Of a stretch of 64,000 nucleotides of DNA, positions 38,121 to 48,862 are shown in pieces. How positions within the stretch are numbered: position 1 is the first letter of the stretch; each line of letters starts with the position of its first letter. Below the pieces are notes generated by a model, which saw only the letters and a program-made list of their open reading frames with translations, ran no database searches and was not told the origin of the DNA. The translations under genes and the position numbers were made by a program. The stretch comes from Methylotenera versatilis 301. Lineage in GTDB: Bacteria; Pseudomonadota; Gammaproteobacteria; Burkholderiales; Methylophilaceae. Location of the stretch: contig NC_014207.1 of the NCBI RefSeq assembly GCF_000093025.1, forward strand, positions 2,852,001 through 2,916,000, read 5' to 3'.

Positions 38121-40253
38121 ATGTTGGCAAAGATATTACGATCTATTTGCAAGATTCTGTTTCGCGTTCAAGTGCGCGGGCTGGAGAATGTGCCAGCCGA
38201 AAACAGACTGCTCATCGTCGCCAATCATGAATCTTTTTTAGACGGCTTATTACTCGGCTTATTTCTACCTAAAAGAGCAACTTTCGTTGTGCACACCTCA
38301 GTGCTAAAGAAATGGACGTTTAGACAGGCTTTACGCTTAACACCCCATTTGGCAGTAGACCCGACCAGCCCACTTGCCATGAAAAAAGTGATTAAATTGC
38401 TGGAAACTGGCGAAAACGTAGTGATTTTCCCAGAAGGGCGCATCACCTTAACAGGCAATTTAATGAAGGTTTATGACGGCCCTGGTTTTGTGGCAGCAAA
38501 AACCGGCGCATCTATTCTGCCAGTGCGCATTGACGGCGCTGCTGAGTCTTATTTTGGACGTTTAACGAACCACCACCCTAGAAGATTGTTACCAAAAGTC
38601 ACGCTCACTGTGATGCCAACCACAAGTATCGTTATGCCTAAAGCGACTAATCATGGCTTCCCTACAGGCAAGCAACGACGTCGTATTGCGGGCGAGGGCA
38701 TGCGTAGCGTCATGCAAAAAATGTTATTTCAAGCGCAAAAAAGCCGTACATTATTTGAATCTTTTTTAGACGCCGTAGATAAATTTGGCAGCAACTACAA
38801 GCTCATTGAAGACATGAATGAGACGGAAGAAACTTATACTGACTTATTAAAAAAGAGCCTAGCGCTCGGCCGAATAGTCACCAAAGTGAGCAGTGCTAAC
38901 GAGACTGTAGGCGTGCTAATGCCGAACATCACCAACACGGTTGCACTCATCTTAGGCATGAGTGCATTTAACCGTGTACCTGCCATGATTAACTACACAT
39001 CAGGTACCTCGGGCATGCAAAACGCATGTGTCGCAGCCAATATAAAAACCATCATTACTTCGCATAAGTTTATTGAAACAGCTAAATTAGAAAGCGTTAT
39101 TGCAGAGCTTAAAAATCTTAAAGTTCTATATTTAGAAGATTTGCGGGCAGATTTTAGTGTGGTGGATCGTGCTTGGCTGGTGGGTTATGCAATGCATTAC
39201 CCACGTGCCGCCATGGAAGTGAATAGACCTGATGAGCCAGCAGTGGTGCTGTTTACCTCAGGCTCTGAAGGTAAACCAAAAGGTGTTGTGCACTCGCATA
39301 AAAGCCTGCTGTCTAATACGTCACAAATCATGGCCATATTGGATTTTAGCCCAACAGACAAATTCATGATGGTGTTGCCGATATTCCACGCTTTTGGTTT
39401 TACTGGCTCATTATTACCTGTACTAAATGGCATCAAGATTCATCTTTTCCCATCACCATTACAATACAAAATCATCCCAGAGGTAATTTATGACCGCGGC
39501 TGTACGGTATTTTTTGCCACCAGCACGTTCTTAGGCAACTACGCAAAATTCGCACACCCATACGATTTCTACAAACTGAGAATCGTAGTGGCTGGCGCAG
39601 AAAAGCTTAATGAAGAAGTCCGCAAAACTTATACAGAGAAATTCGGCATTCGCATTTTGGAAGGTTATGGCGCAACAGAGTGCGCGCCAGTGCTTTCTGC
39701 AAATACACCAATGGCCAACTTGAACGGCAGTGTTGGCCAATTCGTGCCAGGCATGGAGCACAAGCTTGAGTCGATACCAGGCATTGATTCAGGTGGCTTG
39801 CTGCACGTGAAAGGCGAAAATGTAATGAAGGGTTATTACTTATTCGATAACCCCGGCGTACTCATTCCGCCTGAAGATGGCTGGTACAACACTGGCGACA
39901 TTGTAGAAGTCGACGCTCAAGGCTTTATACATATTAAAGGCCGTGTGAAACGCTTTGCAAAAGTGGCGGGGGAAATGGTCTCGCTTGAAGTAGTTGAGAA
40001 AATCGCATGCACAGCTGCACCAGAACACCAACATGCCGCCAGTACGCAAACCGATATTCAGCGCGGTGAAAACATTGTTCTATTTACGTCTGACCCTGAA
40101 TTAAAGCGCGAAGACTTACAAATAGTGGCTAAAAATCTAGGCAGCCCAGAAATTGCCATTGCTCGCAAAATCATTCATGTAGAAGAATTGCCATTACTTG
40201 GCACAGGTAAAACAGATTACGTCACTCTTAAAAAAATGGCAGAAGCCGCTTAA
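38121..40253 (+). CDS. aas: Bifunctional 2-acylglycerophosphoethanolamine acyltransferase / acyl-ACP synthetase Aas
   Basis: About 710 residues from ATG 38121, which has GGGAGAG upstream; a GTG 30 bases earlier is less likely. The N-terminal acyltransferase has HESFLD (HX4D) and FPEGRIT; the C-terminal AMP-forming ligase has LFTSGSEGKPKGVVHSHKSLL, EGYGATECAPV and GWYNTGDIVE. Layout and length equal E. coli Aas (719 residues). Aas re-acylates lysophosphatidylethanolamine at the inner membrane. Its usual partner, the lysophospholipid flippase LplT, is encoded about 7 kb downstream on the same strand. Confidence 0.93.
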   Translation: MLAKILRSICKILFRVQVRGLENVPAENRLLIVANHESFLDGLLLGLFLPKRATFVVHTSVLKKWTFRQALRLTPHLAVDPTSPLAMKKVIKLLETGENVVIFPEGRITLTGNLMKVYDGPGFVAAKTGASILPVRIDGAAESYFGRLTNHHPRRLLPKVTLTVMPTTSIVMPKATNHGFPTGKQRRRIAGEGMRSVMQKMLFQAQKSRTLFESFLDAVDKFGSNYKLIEDMNETEETYTDLLKKSLALGRIVTKVSSANETVGVLMPNITNTVALILGMSAFNRVPAMINYTSGTSGMQNACVAANIKTIITSHKFIETAKLESVIAELKNLKVLYLEDLRADFSVVDRAWLVGYAMHYPRAAMEVNRPDEPAVVLFTSGSEGKPKGVVHSHKSLLSNTSQIMAILDFSPTDKFMMVLPIFHAFGFTGSLLPVLNGIKIHLFPSPLQYKIIPEVIYDRGCTVFFATSTFLGNYAKFAHPYDFYKLRIVVAGAEKLNEEVRKTYTEKFGIRILEGYGATECAPVLSANTPMANLNGSVGQFVPGMEHKLESIPGIDSGGLLHVKGENVMKGYYLFDNPGVLIPPEDGWYNTGDIVEVDAQGFIHIKGRVKRFAKVAGEMVSLEVVEKIACTAAPEHQHAASTQTDIQRGENIVLFTSDPELKREDLQIVAKNLGSPEIAIARKIIHVEELPLLGTGKTDYVTLKKMAEAA

Positions 40254-40279
40254 ATAAGCACTCAATCGGGGACTTTCAA

Positions 40280-41905
40280 TTGAAATACAATAAAACGACA
40301 CTCAAAAAAATAACCGCATCTAACAAAAAGTTTTTTCATGTTCTCGGCCTATCGCTGCTATTGGCTACTCCTGCTTATGCCACCAACTCAACTGAAGGTG
40401 CAGCCAATCCAGATAGCAGCCTTATAAACCCTAACAGTCAAATCCAAAACTTAAGTAATCCCTCTTATTTTGAGCAAGACGCGCTGCAAGTTTTAACGCT
40501 AATAGATCAATCAAAGAAACTGCGTGAACAACTGCCACATTTTGTGGATGAGTCAAATCAGGCGATAAAAAAGCATCATGGCGCACTGCCTTCCGCTTAC
40601 GCCTTGCGCGTGGCAAAAGCACTTTCTGAGGCACATGAGTTACGTAATAACCTATTCAAACAAGCCTTATCACATAGAAGTGCGTTATATCGCGTGGATG
40701 ATGACATTGATGACAAAGCGCGTGTGACTGAAATCGTGATTGCCATGTCAGCGGCTGTGACCTTGTTTGAAAATAGCAAAGAAATGCATCAAGCCTTGGA
40801 TAACAATCACCTATTACGCAGCAAACTCAACGAAGGTTACCCAGAGTTCGGCATTCCAGAAGGTTTTTATGATTCTTCAACCGTGCGCTCTAACAACCCT
40901 GAATATCGCAAAACGTTTAACGATGCTGTACGTTTCTTTGCAGATAATAAATCTGGAATTGAGCTGCAAATAAGCCATAGCTCATCCTCTATCCAGTCAC
41001 TGTATCGCGAAGTTGCACAAAGCCCGATGATTAAAGGCTTAAAGGGCGGCAATGTATTTCAAGAGATTTTTACTTTGCCAGTGAAAGCAGCTGGTGGTGC
41101 GGTTGATTTATCTGAGCGCGGTTTAAATAAAATCAAATTTACCAGTTCAAAAGTAGTCGGCAATACCATGGGCATAGTGCGCTGGCGTGCTGGTAAACTT
41201 AAGGACGATGCCGTGATGTTAAAGAATATGCTGGCGCAATTGCAGCCTGGCGATATTTTGCTAGAAAAAACACCTTTCACGCTCACAGACAAAAGTATCC
41301 CAGGCCATTTTGGGCATGCGGCAATTTACATAGGAACAGCCGATCAGCTTCGTGAAATGAACGCACTTGATTTACCTATCGTGCAAAAAAATCTGGCTAA
41401 AATCAATGAGGGTCGCGGCGTGGTAGAAGCACTAAGAAATGGCGTGCAACTTAATAAACTGCAAGACTTTATGAATGTGGATGACGTGGCAATTTTACGT
41501 CCTAAAAATCTCACTCTAGCAGACAGGCTAGAAGCTGTAGAGCTTGCTTTAGGCAACTTAGGTAAGAAATATGACTTCAATTTTGACGTCAACACCACCG
41601 ATACCATCGTCTGTTCAGAACTAGTTTATATCGCCTACCCACAAGTGGATTTTGTCACTAAAAATGTACTCGGCAGCTTTGCCATCACGCCAGACGACAT
41701 TGCTTTACGTGCCGGCGCTACTGAGGCCGACCCTTTGCAATTAGTGTTATTTGGTCATGATGGCAAGCTGGTATTTGACAACGGTAGCGACAGCAAATTA
41801 GATGAGAACGGCTTAGCCTTGTATGAAAAGTTAGTGAAGGGCAAACCAATGCCAGGCGAATACAACCGCCCCAGCGTGCGTTCGTCCTTTACAGGCTTTC
41901 TATAA
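40280..41905 (+). CDS. YiiX/YebB-like NlpC/P60-fold cysteine hydrolase (secreted)
   Basis: 541 residues from a TTG start behind CGGGGA. A signal peptide (VLGLSLLLATPAYA) precedes a helical region (about 45-320) and then a YiiX-type (Peptidase_C92) domain: LQPGDILLEKTPF, GHFGHAAIYIG (catalytic His) and TIVCSELVYIAYP (catalytic Cys near residue 445). This permuted papain-like group includes lipid-acting LRAT-type enzymes as well as peptidases. It follows aas by 26 bases, so a role in envelope lipid or peptidoglycan turnover is possible but unproven. Confidence 0.8.
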   Translation: MKYNKTTLKKITASNKKFFHVLGLSLLLATPAYATNSTEGAANPDSSLINPNSQIQNLSNPSYFEQDALQVLTLIDQSKKLREQLPHFVDESNQAIKKHHGALPSAYALRVAKALSEAHELRNNLFKQALSHRSALYRVDDDIDDKARVTEIVIAMSAAVTLFENSKEMHQALDNNHLLRSKLNEGYPEFGIPEGFYDSSTVRSNNPEYRKTFNDAVRFFADNKSGIELQISHSSSSIQSLYREVAQSPMIKGLKGGNVFQEIFTLPVKAAGGAVDLSERGLNKIKFTSSKVVGNTMGIVRWRAGKLKDDAVMLKNMLAQLQPGDILLEKTPFTLTDKSIPGHFGHAAIYIGTADQLREMNALDLPIVQKNLAKINEGRGVVEALRNGVQLNKLQDFMNVDDVAILRPKNLTLADRLEAVELALGNLGKKYDFNFDVNTTDTIVCSELVYIAYPQVDFVTKNVLGSFAITPDDIALRAGATEADPLQLVLFGHDGKLVFDNGSDSKLDENGLALYEKLVKGKPMPGEYNRPSVRSSFTGFL

Positions 41906-41931
41906 AAACTCACTGCTTAATCGCTTAATAC

Positions 41932-43167
41932 ATGAATCGCAGACAGTTTTTACTTAGCGCAGCGGCACTCGGCCTATCAACCAGCGCCGTTGCGGGTATT
42001 AGACTTTGGCCTGAATCTGGATTCACCAACCCATGCTTATCTGGTCTACCAGACGAATTAAAAAATCATCCACTGATGGCGAAAGTTTGGGCAGGCATTG
42101 ATGCAAGCCAAGTGTGGGATTGCCATGCACATATCATCGGGGCGGGCGACAGCGGCAGTGGCGCATGGTTTAATCCCAATATGGAAAGCTGGATGCACCC
42201 CATTTTAAAAGTGCAAAAAAACTTTTACATGAATGGTGGTTGCATCGTTGAGCATAATGAAGATGCCAGTTTTGTAACGCGCATGACGCAATTAGCGAGT
42301 GAAATGCCACACGGCTATAAAACTATGCTGTTTGCTTTTGACTGGTTTCGCGACGAGCAAGGTGTGGCAGATAGCAAAAGCTCTATATTTCACGTGCCTA
42401 ATGAATATGCAGCAAAAATCGCCAATCAATATCCACAGTATTTTCAATGGGTCGCTTCAATCCACCCGTATCGCCCAGATGCTATAGATGCACTAGAAAA
42501 AGCGCATAGCGAGGGTGCTTGCGCAATTAAATGGCTGCCTACAGGTATGAATATAGATCCAGCGTCGCCTAAGTGTGCTAAGTTTTACCAAAAACTGCAT
42601 GATTTAGACATGCCCATAATTAGTCACACAGGCCGCGAAAGTGCAGTGAAAGTCGGCAATCAGGCTTTCGGCAATCCGTTAAAAATGCGCAAAGCGCTAG
42701 ATTCTGGCGTGCGTGTAGTACTTGCTCACTGCGCAAGTGATGGGTGTGACGAAGACTTAGACCACCAGAATAAAACGGTAAAAAGTTTTGAGTTATTTAC
42801 ACGCATGATGGACACACCTGCTTATCAGAATTTAGTATTTGGCGAAATTTCCGCAATCACTTTATTTAATCATGCATGGGTCATTAAGCCTCTTTTATCC
42901 CGAACAGATTGGCACGGTCGTTTACTCAACGGCACTGATTACCCGCTACCAGCCATATTGCCGCTCATTTCCACCAAGCAACTTTACCGCGAGGGCCTGC
43001 TGGAAGAATCACATTTATTATTTTTGCAAACATTACGCAATTACAATCCGCTAATGTTTGATTTTGCTTTAAAACGTTTATTGCAATGGCAGGGCGTAGG
43101 ATTTTCTAAGCAGGTTTTTGAAACCAGAAGAGTTTTTGATACAGAATTAATTAAAACAAAAGCATAA
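41932..43167 (+). CDS. Amidohydrolase-family metal-dependent hydrolase with Tat signal
   Basis: 411 residues. It starts MNRRQFLLSAAALGLSTSAVAG, a Tat-type leader (RRQFL). The metal-site motif is DCHAHIIGAG (HxH at about residues 65-67), with later ligand regions HPYRP, IISHTGRESA, VLAHCASDG and the final LNGTDYPLPA aspartate. It belongs to the amidohydrolase_2 (PF04909-like) group. The substrate is unknown. It is 26 bases after the YiiX-like gene. Confidence 0.82.
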   Translation: MNRRQFLLSAAALGLSTSAVAGIRLWPESGFTNPCLSGLPDELKNHPLMAKVWAGIDASQVWDCHAHIIGAGDSGSGAWFNPNMESWMHPILKVQKNFYMNGGCIVEHNEDASFVTRMTQLASEMPHGYKTMLFAFDWFRDEQGVADSKSSIFHVPNEYAAKIANQYPQYFQWVASIHPYRPDAIDALEKAHSEGACAIKWLPTGMNIDPASPKCAKFYQKLHDLDMPIISHTGRESAVKVGNQAFGNPLKMRKALDSGVRVVLAHCASDGCDEDLDHQNKTVKSFELFTRMMDTPAYQNLVFGEISAITLFNHAWVIKPLLSRTDWHGRLLNGTDYPLPAILPLISTKQLYREGLLEESHLLFLQTLRNYNPLMFDFALKRLLQWQGVGFSKQVFETRRVFDTELIKTKA

Positions 43168-43191
43168 CAAGAAAAGCAAAGGGGGAGCGTC

Positions 43192-45999
43192 ATGGAATCA
43201 TTATTTTTAATGCTGGGATTATTGGGGATAGTCGTCACAATTGGCGGCATAGCGGGCTTTTTCTCACTATTCTCGTCCAATAATAAAGAAACCAAGATTA
43301 GAGAAGTTGAGCGAGAAACTGAAAAGTTAAGCCTTGAAATCACTCGATTAAGCACGCGACTGGATACCCTGAAAAAATTTGTGGAAAGCCAGCAGCAGAA
43401 CACGTCGCTGCCGCTTGCTGCACTTAAAACAGAGGTGCCTAGTATGGTCATTAAACCAGCGGCTGAGCCTGCAATTGAAACGAGTAACTCAACAACCCTC
43501 AATACAAGCTCTGATAACGATTTAACTGAACAAGTTTTGGCTTCTGTAACACCAAATATTCACGCAGCAAGCGCTCAAGAAGTCTCTATCAAACCAGTCA
43601 GCGCTTCGACCACAAGTTCTGCTGCACCAAAAACCATCACCCGACCACCGATTAAACTTGCAGAGCCCAACTTTATTGAGAAAGGCATTACTGCAGCAAA
43701 GGATTGGCTATTTGGCGGCAATACGCTCGTGCGTTCTGGCATCGTGATTTTGTTTATCGGCATTAGCTTTTTACTCAAACTTGCGGTTGATAATGGCTTT
43801 ATCCCTATTGAATTACGTTTGGCAGCGGTTGCTTTAGGCGGCGTGGCTTTACTCGTAGTCGGTTGGCGCTTGCGCGACAAGCGCACTGAGTATTCATGGG
43901 CTTTACAAGGTGGTGGTATCGGCATTTTATACCTCACGATTTTTGCCGCATTGAAGCTGTATCAATTAATACCTGCAGGCGCTGCTTTTCCATTACTGGT
44001 CGCAATCGCATTCCTTTCAGCGTTTATAGCGGTCAAACAATCTGCTATGCCACTCGCCGTGCTGGGCTTTGCAGGCGGCTTTTTGGCACCCGTACTCACC
44101 TCCACTGGGCACGGCAGCCATGTAGGGTTGTTTAGTTATTACTTAGTGCTGAACCTAGCGATTGCCTACGTGGCATTCAACAAAAGCTGGCGCCCACTGA
44201 ATGTGCTTGGTTGGGCTTTCACGTTTATCATCGGCACTATATGGGGTGCGAAAAGTTACGTGCCTGACAACTTTGCCACCACCGAACCCTTCCTGATTAT
44301 TTTCTTCTTGTTGTTCACTGGTATTGCAGTGTTATTCGCCCATCGCCAAGCGGCAAAAGCGAGTGATTATGTTGATGCCACTTTAGTCTTTGGCACACCA
44401 TTAGTCGCATTTAGCCTGCAATATGCTTTACTGAAAGATTCGCATTTTGGCCTTGCTTATAGCGCGTTAGCACTTGGTGTGTTCTACATAGGTTTGGCTT
44501 GGTGGGTATTTAAACGTAAGCTTGAAACGCTAAAATTCTTAGGCGAATGCTTTTTAGCACTAGGCATAGGCTTTATCACGTTAACCTTACCGCTTGCTTT
44601 AGATGGTCGCTGGACATCAGCCGCTTGGGCTGTTGAAGGTGTGGGCTTGTTATGGGTGGGTTTGCGTCAAAATCGCACATTTCCAACGCTGTCAGGCTTG
44701 GCCTTACAAATACTCGCGGCATTTGCCTTTATTAAAGGCTGGGGGTTGACTGGTTACACGGGAGTGAATGACCAAAATATGTATTTAGGCGTTGGATTTA
44801 TCGCGCTTTCTGGCTGGGCATGTGGTGCCTTGTGGAATAAATTACGCCCTGAAAAATTCTCATTACTGACTACATTATTAGCCTTGTGGGGCTGGTTATG
44901 GTGGGTGTCTTCGGGCTTAACTGCGGTTGATGAGCTGTTAGATAAAGACTTATTTATGCACGCAAGCCTTGCGTTTATCGCCATCACTAGTGTGTTGCTG
45001 CCGCTTGTTTCGCGCTTCTTTAGATGGGAGAAACTTGCGAAATTAAGCCTGCTATTAATGCCAGCCATGGTAATCACTCTACTTTGGGAGTTATTCTTAG
45101 TTGCGTTTGATAACAAACACCCATTTGCCTATTTCGGCGCTTATAGCTGGCTAGGTGCTTTTGCCGCTTACATCTGGCTGATTAAACGTGACCATATTCC
45201 AAACGGCTCGTTTCTACGCGCACCATTGTTATGGATAGGTGCAATTATTGGCGTGATGGAATGGCAATATCAGCTTGGCTTATATGTGCAAGAATCCAAC
45301 GTTTGGAAAGACATCGGTTGGGCGATTATTCCAATTGCTATCGTATTGGGCATCACGCGCTGGCAATTCGCTAAAAAGAATACGCTTTCAAGCGCACAAC
45401 TAAGCAGCGCCCGCACTTGGGCTTGGATTGGCTGTGTGCCGCTGGTTGCATCACTCATCGGTTGGTTTATGTTTATGTCGTTTAACTCAAGCGGCAACGC
45501 AGCACCATTACCTTATGTGCCATTGATTAACCCACTAGATATTACCTTAGCAGCGGTACTACTATTGTTATTCATCTGGCATCGCGGAGTGCATAAACAC
45601 TTAGGCAAGCTACAAAGCATGATGCCTGTAATACCTAGCATCATGGGCTTTACCTTGCTCAATGGTATATTGTTGCGCACGCTGCATCATTGGGTGGGTA
45701 CACCATTCGAATGGGCGTCAATATTCACCAACTCTACAGTGCAAATGTCGTTCACTTTCTTGTGGGGTGTCACAGCCTTCGCACTCATGCTGCTTGCACA
45801 CAAACGTGGTCAACGCCAAATTTGGATTGTCGGCGCAGCATTAATGGGCTTAGTGGTGGCTAAATTATTCTTACTCGATTTATCACAACATGGCTCGGTT
45901 GAACGCATCGCTTCGTTCATTGGTGCAGGTTTGATGTTGCTGGTGATGGGTTATTTTGCGCCGCTACCGCCAGTTAAAAAAGAACTCAATGCTGCTTAA
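43192..45999 (+). CDS. DUF2339 polytopic membrane protein
   Basis: 935 residues with a strong ribosome site (AAGGGGGAGCG). An N-terminal membrane anchor (about 2-22) and coiled coil (about 35-70: KIREVERETEKLSLEITRLSTRLDTLKKFVESQQ) are followed by a Ser/Thr-rich linker and then more than twenty hydrophobic segments from about residue 165 (FIEKGITAAKDWLFGGNTLVRSGIVILFIGISFLLKLAVDNG is the DUF2339 opening). Function unknown. It is followed by a DUF3999 gene, a pairing seen in other proteobacteria. Confidence 0.85.
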   Translation: MESLFLMLGLLGIVVTIGGIAGFFSLFSSNNKETKIREVERETEKLSLEITRLSTRLDTLKKFVESQQQNTSLPLAALKTEVPSMVIKPAAEPAIETSNSTTLNTSSDNDLTEQVLASVTPNIHAASAQEVSIKPVSASTTSSAAPKTITRPPIKLAEPNFIEKGITAAKDWLFGGNTLVRSGIVILFIGISFLLKLAVDNGFIPIELRLAAVALGGVALLVVGWRLRDKRTEYSWALQGGGIGILYLTIFAALKLYQLIPAGAAFPLLVAIAFLSAFIAVKQSAMPLAVLGFAGGFLAPVLTSTGHGSHVGLFSYYLVLNLAIAYVAFNKSWRPLNVLGWAFTFIIGTIWGAKSYVPDNFATTEPFLIIFFLLFTGIAVLFAHRQAAKASDYVDATLVFGTPLVAFSLQYALLKDSHFGLAYSALALGVFYIGLAWWVFKRKLETLKFLGECFLALGIGFITLTLPLALDGRWTSAAWAVEGVGLLWVGLRQNRTFPTLSGLALQILAAFAFIKGWGLTGYTGVNDQNMYLGVGFIALSGWACGALWNKLRPEKFSLLTTLLALWGWLWWVSSGLTAVDELLDKDLFMHASLAFIAITSVLLPLVSRFFRWEKLAKLSLLLMPAMVITLLWELFLVAFDNKHPFAYFGAYSWLGAFAAYIWLIKRDHIPNGSFLRAPLLWIGAIIGVMEWQYQLGLYVQESNVWKDIGWAIIPIAIVLGITRWQFAKKNTLSSAQLSSARTWAWIGCVPLVASLIGWFMFMSFNSSGNAAPLPYVPLINPLDITLAAVLLLLFIWHRGVHKHLGKLQSMMPVIPSIMGFTLLNGILLRTLHHWVGTPFEWASIFTNSTVQMSFTFLWGVTAFALMLLAHKRGQRQIWIVGAALMGLVVAKLFLLDLSQHGSVERIASFIGAGLMLLVMGYFAPLPPVKKELNAA

Positions 46000-46044
46000 A
46001 AATAGTAATCTAAAAATAAGAACAGACTCAAAAAGGATATTGCC

Positions 46045-47424
46045 ATGAAAAACACTCAACTGATGATTGCGGGTTTGCTCGTTGTGCTGATGCCACCCGC
46101 AATGGCAGCCAGCTTTAAGTTAGATGCCAATGGTAACGAGCCATTTTACCAAACCAACATCAGCAAAGAAGTTTATCAATACACGCACAGCAGCTCACTG
46201 CAAGACTTGACCATACAAAATGCGTCAGGCGAACAAGTGCCTTATGCGCTGATACCTTATGAAGACTTACATCCGCAAACCACAACGCACCAAGACAGCA
46301 AACCGCTGATTATTTATCCGATTAAAGAAAGTGCGCTGGACAACCCAAACGAGTTACGTATTCATTTACAGAAAGGTGCAGGCAATACTTCACTTGATAT
46401 TGTTTCAAGCGACGGCGAAGCTGATGCTAGTAAAAAAGCCAACGCCATTTATCTGCTAGATGCTGGCAAAAAACATGCGCCTTTAGAAACTATTTCAGTT
46501 GATTGGCAAGGCGTTGACGGCAAGCTACTCACTTTGGAAGTGCTAACTAGTCACGATTTGCAAAACTGGTCGCACGCAGGTAATGCAGTACTGCTGAAAA
46601 CAGCTAATGCGAACAACAGCATTCTGCAAAATACCATTTCGCTAGATAGCCCGACCGAAGCACGCTATTTACAAATTCGCGCTATAGAGCCAAATGGCAC
46701 GAGCTTTAAACTCACAAAAACCAATGCTGAATACAGCAAAGTGCAAAGCATCGCCCCTCAGTTAGTGCTACAAACTATTCAATTGCTAGCGCGCAGCGAA
46801 GACACTAAAAACGGCTTAGTGAATATCGATTTCGAATCTGCCGGACATTTTCCTGCAAGTTACTTGCAGATCAAACTACCGCAAAACAACACCATTACCA
46901 ATGCAACTATTCAGGTGCGTAACAATACCAACGAACCTTGGGAATACCTGACGACCGCATCAGTGTATCGCCTGATGCAACAAGGCAAAACTTTCACTAG
47001 CCCTGACGTAGTTTTATCACCAACTGTGGCTCGCTATTGGCGTCTGCAATTCAACCAAGCAAGCGGTGGCATCGGTGCAGAAAACCCAAGTTTATCTTTA
47101 GGCTGGCTACCATCCACTGTGGTATGGAACGCCCGTGGACAAGCACCATTTACACTGCATGTTGGTGAAAAACCTAGCATTGTGAACAACATTTCAATCG
47201 CTAGTTTAATCCCAGATTACAAGATTGAAAAAATACAAACACTAGCAAAATCAAGCCTTACGTTAGAAGTGAGTGCTAACAACACATCAACTGAACAAGC
47301 AGCTAACACTTGGACAGCGCCTATCGATTACAAACGCTGGCTATTATGGGGCGGCTTGCTTTTAGGTGTATTGCTACTAGCTGGCATGGCGTTCTCATTA
47401 CTCAAAACTGATACTAAAGAATAA
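46045..47424 (+). CDS. DUF3999 periplasmic protein
   Basis: 459 residues. A signal peptide (LMIAGLLVVLMPPAMAASF) leads to beta-rich domains with discoidin-like phrases (ISLDSPTEARYLQIRAIEPNG, SPTVARYWRLQFNQASGG) and ends with a membrane helix at about 430-452 (WLLWGGLLLGVLLLAGMAFSLL). The matching pattern in both halves suggests two carbohydrate-binding-like folds. It starts 45 bases after the DUF2339 gene; the two probably act together in the envelope. Function unknown. Confidence 0.85.
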   Translation: MKNTQLMIAGLLVVLMPPAMAASFKLDANGNEPFYQTNISKEVYQYTHSSSLQDLTIQNASGEQVPYALIPYEDLHPQTTTHQDSKPLIIYPIKESALDNPNELRIHLQKGAGNTSLDIVSSDGEADASKKANAIYLLDAGKKHAPLETISVDWQGVDGKLLTLEVLTSHDLQNWSHAGNAVLLKTANANNSILQNTISLDSPTEARYLQIRAIEPNGTSFKLTKTNAEYSKVQSIAPQLVLQTIQLLARSEDTKNGLVNIDFESAGHFPASYLQIKLPQNNTITNATIQVRNNTNEPWEYLTTASVYRLMQQGKTFTSPDVVLSPTVARYWRLQFNQASGGIGAENPSLSLGWLPSTVVWNARGQAPFTLHVGEKPSIVNNISIASLIPDYKIEKIQTLAKSSLTLEVSANNTSTEQAANTWTAPIDYKRWLLWGGLLLGVLLLAGMAFSLLKTDTKE

Positions 47425-47462
47425 GTCCGTTCAAATAAAAACTAGAAAATAGGAATCAATCC

Positions 47463-48824
47463 ATGAGCAATCAATTCACCCTAATGAGCGAACAGCGTTT
47501 TCGACCATTCTTTTTTACACAGTTTTTAGGCGCATTTAACGATAATGTATTTAAAACTGCGCTCATCACATTAGTGGCTTTTCATGCTTCAAGCCTAAGT
47601 AGTATCGATGGCGCAACGCTCGCCACTTTGCTGCCAGGGCTATTTATTTTGCCATTCTTTCTATTCTCAGCCACTGCGGGGCAAATCGCCGATAAGTTTG
47701 AAAAGTCGCAAATCATTCGCTATGTAAAAATATTTGAAATAGGGATTATGACTTTCGCCAGCGCGGGGTTCTTTTTGCATAACATCTGGCTGCTAGCGAC
47801 AGCATTATTTATGATGGGCATGCATTCAACCATATTCGGCCCAGTAAAATACTCTTACCTGCCACAGCATCTAAAGGAAACGGAGCTAATTGGTGGCAAT
47901 GGCATGGTGGAAATGGGTAGCTTTGTGGCAATTTTGCTGGGTCAAGTACTAGGCGCATCACTGGCCACTGTTGCGCATCACGAACTATTTACCAGCATCG
48001 CCATTATTGCAATCGGCTTTTTAGGTTACTTTAGCAGCCGAGGCATACCAAACTCACCTTCCGCGGATGCTAACCTTAAAATTAATTGGAACCCCATCAC
48101 CGAAACGGTAAAAAACATTAAATTTATTTGGGCCGACCAAACCATATGGCTAGCGATTGTTGGTATTTCTTGGTTCTGGTTTTACGGCGCAACTTTATTG
48201 GCGCAATTCCCAAATTTTGCAAAAGACATCTTGCTGGGTAATGAAAGTGTTTTTATTTTACTGCTGTCTATTTTCTCAATCGGCATCGGCATTGGTTCAC
48301 TCATGTGCGAAAAGCTATCCAAAGGGAAGTTAGAAGTCGGTTTGGTGGTATTCGGCGCCATCGGACTCACTATATTTGGCGCTGATTTATACTTTTCTAG
48401 CACTTACCTGCATGAAACTGTAAATCTTAAAGCCATGTTCGATTACAAGTCATTTATCACCTACAGCCATGCTTACAACCCTGATGTTTACAGTTTTAAC
48501 CATGAGTCCGTGGCACGCTGGCGCTTGTTGGCTGATATTGCCTTAACAGGTTTCTTTGGCGGGCTTTATATCGTCCCGCTTTACGCATTAATTCAAACAC
48601 GCGCTGAAAAAAGCCATCAATCCCGCGTAATTGCTGCTAATAATATTTTGAATGCTCTATTTATGGTGGTTTCAGCGGGCTTTTCCATATTATTACTGGG
48701 CAAAGGTCTTAATATTCCACAGTTATTTTTAGCCACTGCATTACTTAATGTATTGGTGACTATCTACCTGTGTATTCGTCAACCTGAATACTTCAAAACA
48801 TTTATCGCATGGATTAAGCGTTAA
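47463..48824 (+). CDS. lplT: MFS transporter, LplT-like lysophospholipid flippase
   Basis: 453 residues, 12 membrane segments. The opening FRPFFFTQFLGAFNDNVFKTALITLVAFHA is the signature of the LplT branch of the major facilitator superfamily, with GQIADKFEKSQIIRYVK in the first cytoplasmic loop. LplT moves lysophospholipids across the inner membrane for re-acylation by Aas, which is encoded upstream on the same strand, separated by four envelope genes. In some bacteria both activities are fused in one protein. Confidence 0.82.
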   Translation: MSNQFTLMSEQRFRPFFFTQFLGAFNDNVFKTALITLVAFHASSLSSIDGATLATLLPGLFILPFFLFSATAGQIADKFEKSQIIRYVKIFEIGIMTFASAGFFLHNIWLLATALFMMGMHSTIFGPVKYSYLPQHLKETELIGGNGMVEMGSFVAILLGQVLGASLATVAHHELFTSIAIIAIGFLGYFSSRGIPNSPSADANLKINWNPITETVKNIKFIWADQTIWLAIVGISWFWFYGATLLAQFPNFAKDILLGNESVFILLLSIFSIGIGIGSLMCEKLSKGKLEVGLVVFGAIGLTIFGADLYFSSTYLHETVNLKAMFDYKSFITYSHAYNPDVYSFNHESVARWRLLADIALTGFFGGLYIVPLYALIQTRAEKSHQSRVIAANNILNALFMVVSAGFSILLLGKGLNIPQLFLATALLNVLVTIYLCIRQPEYFKTFIAWIKR

Positions 48825-48862
48825 ATATATAAGCCTGCTAGATAACTCACTTGCATTCAAGA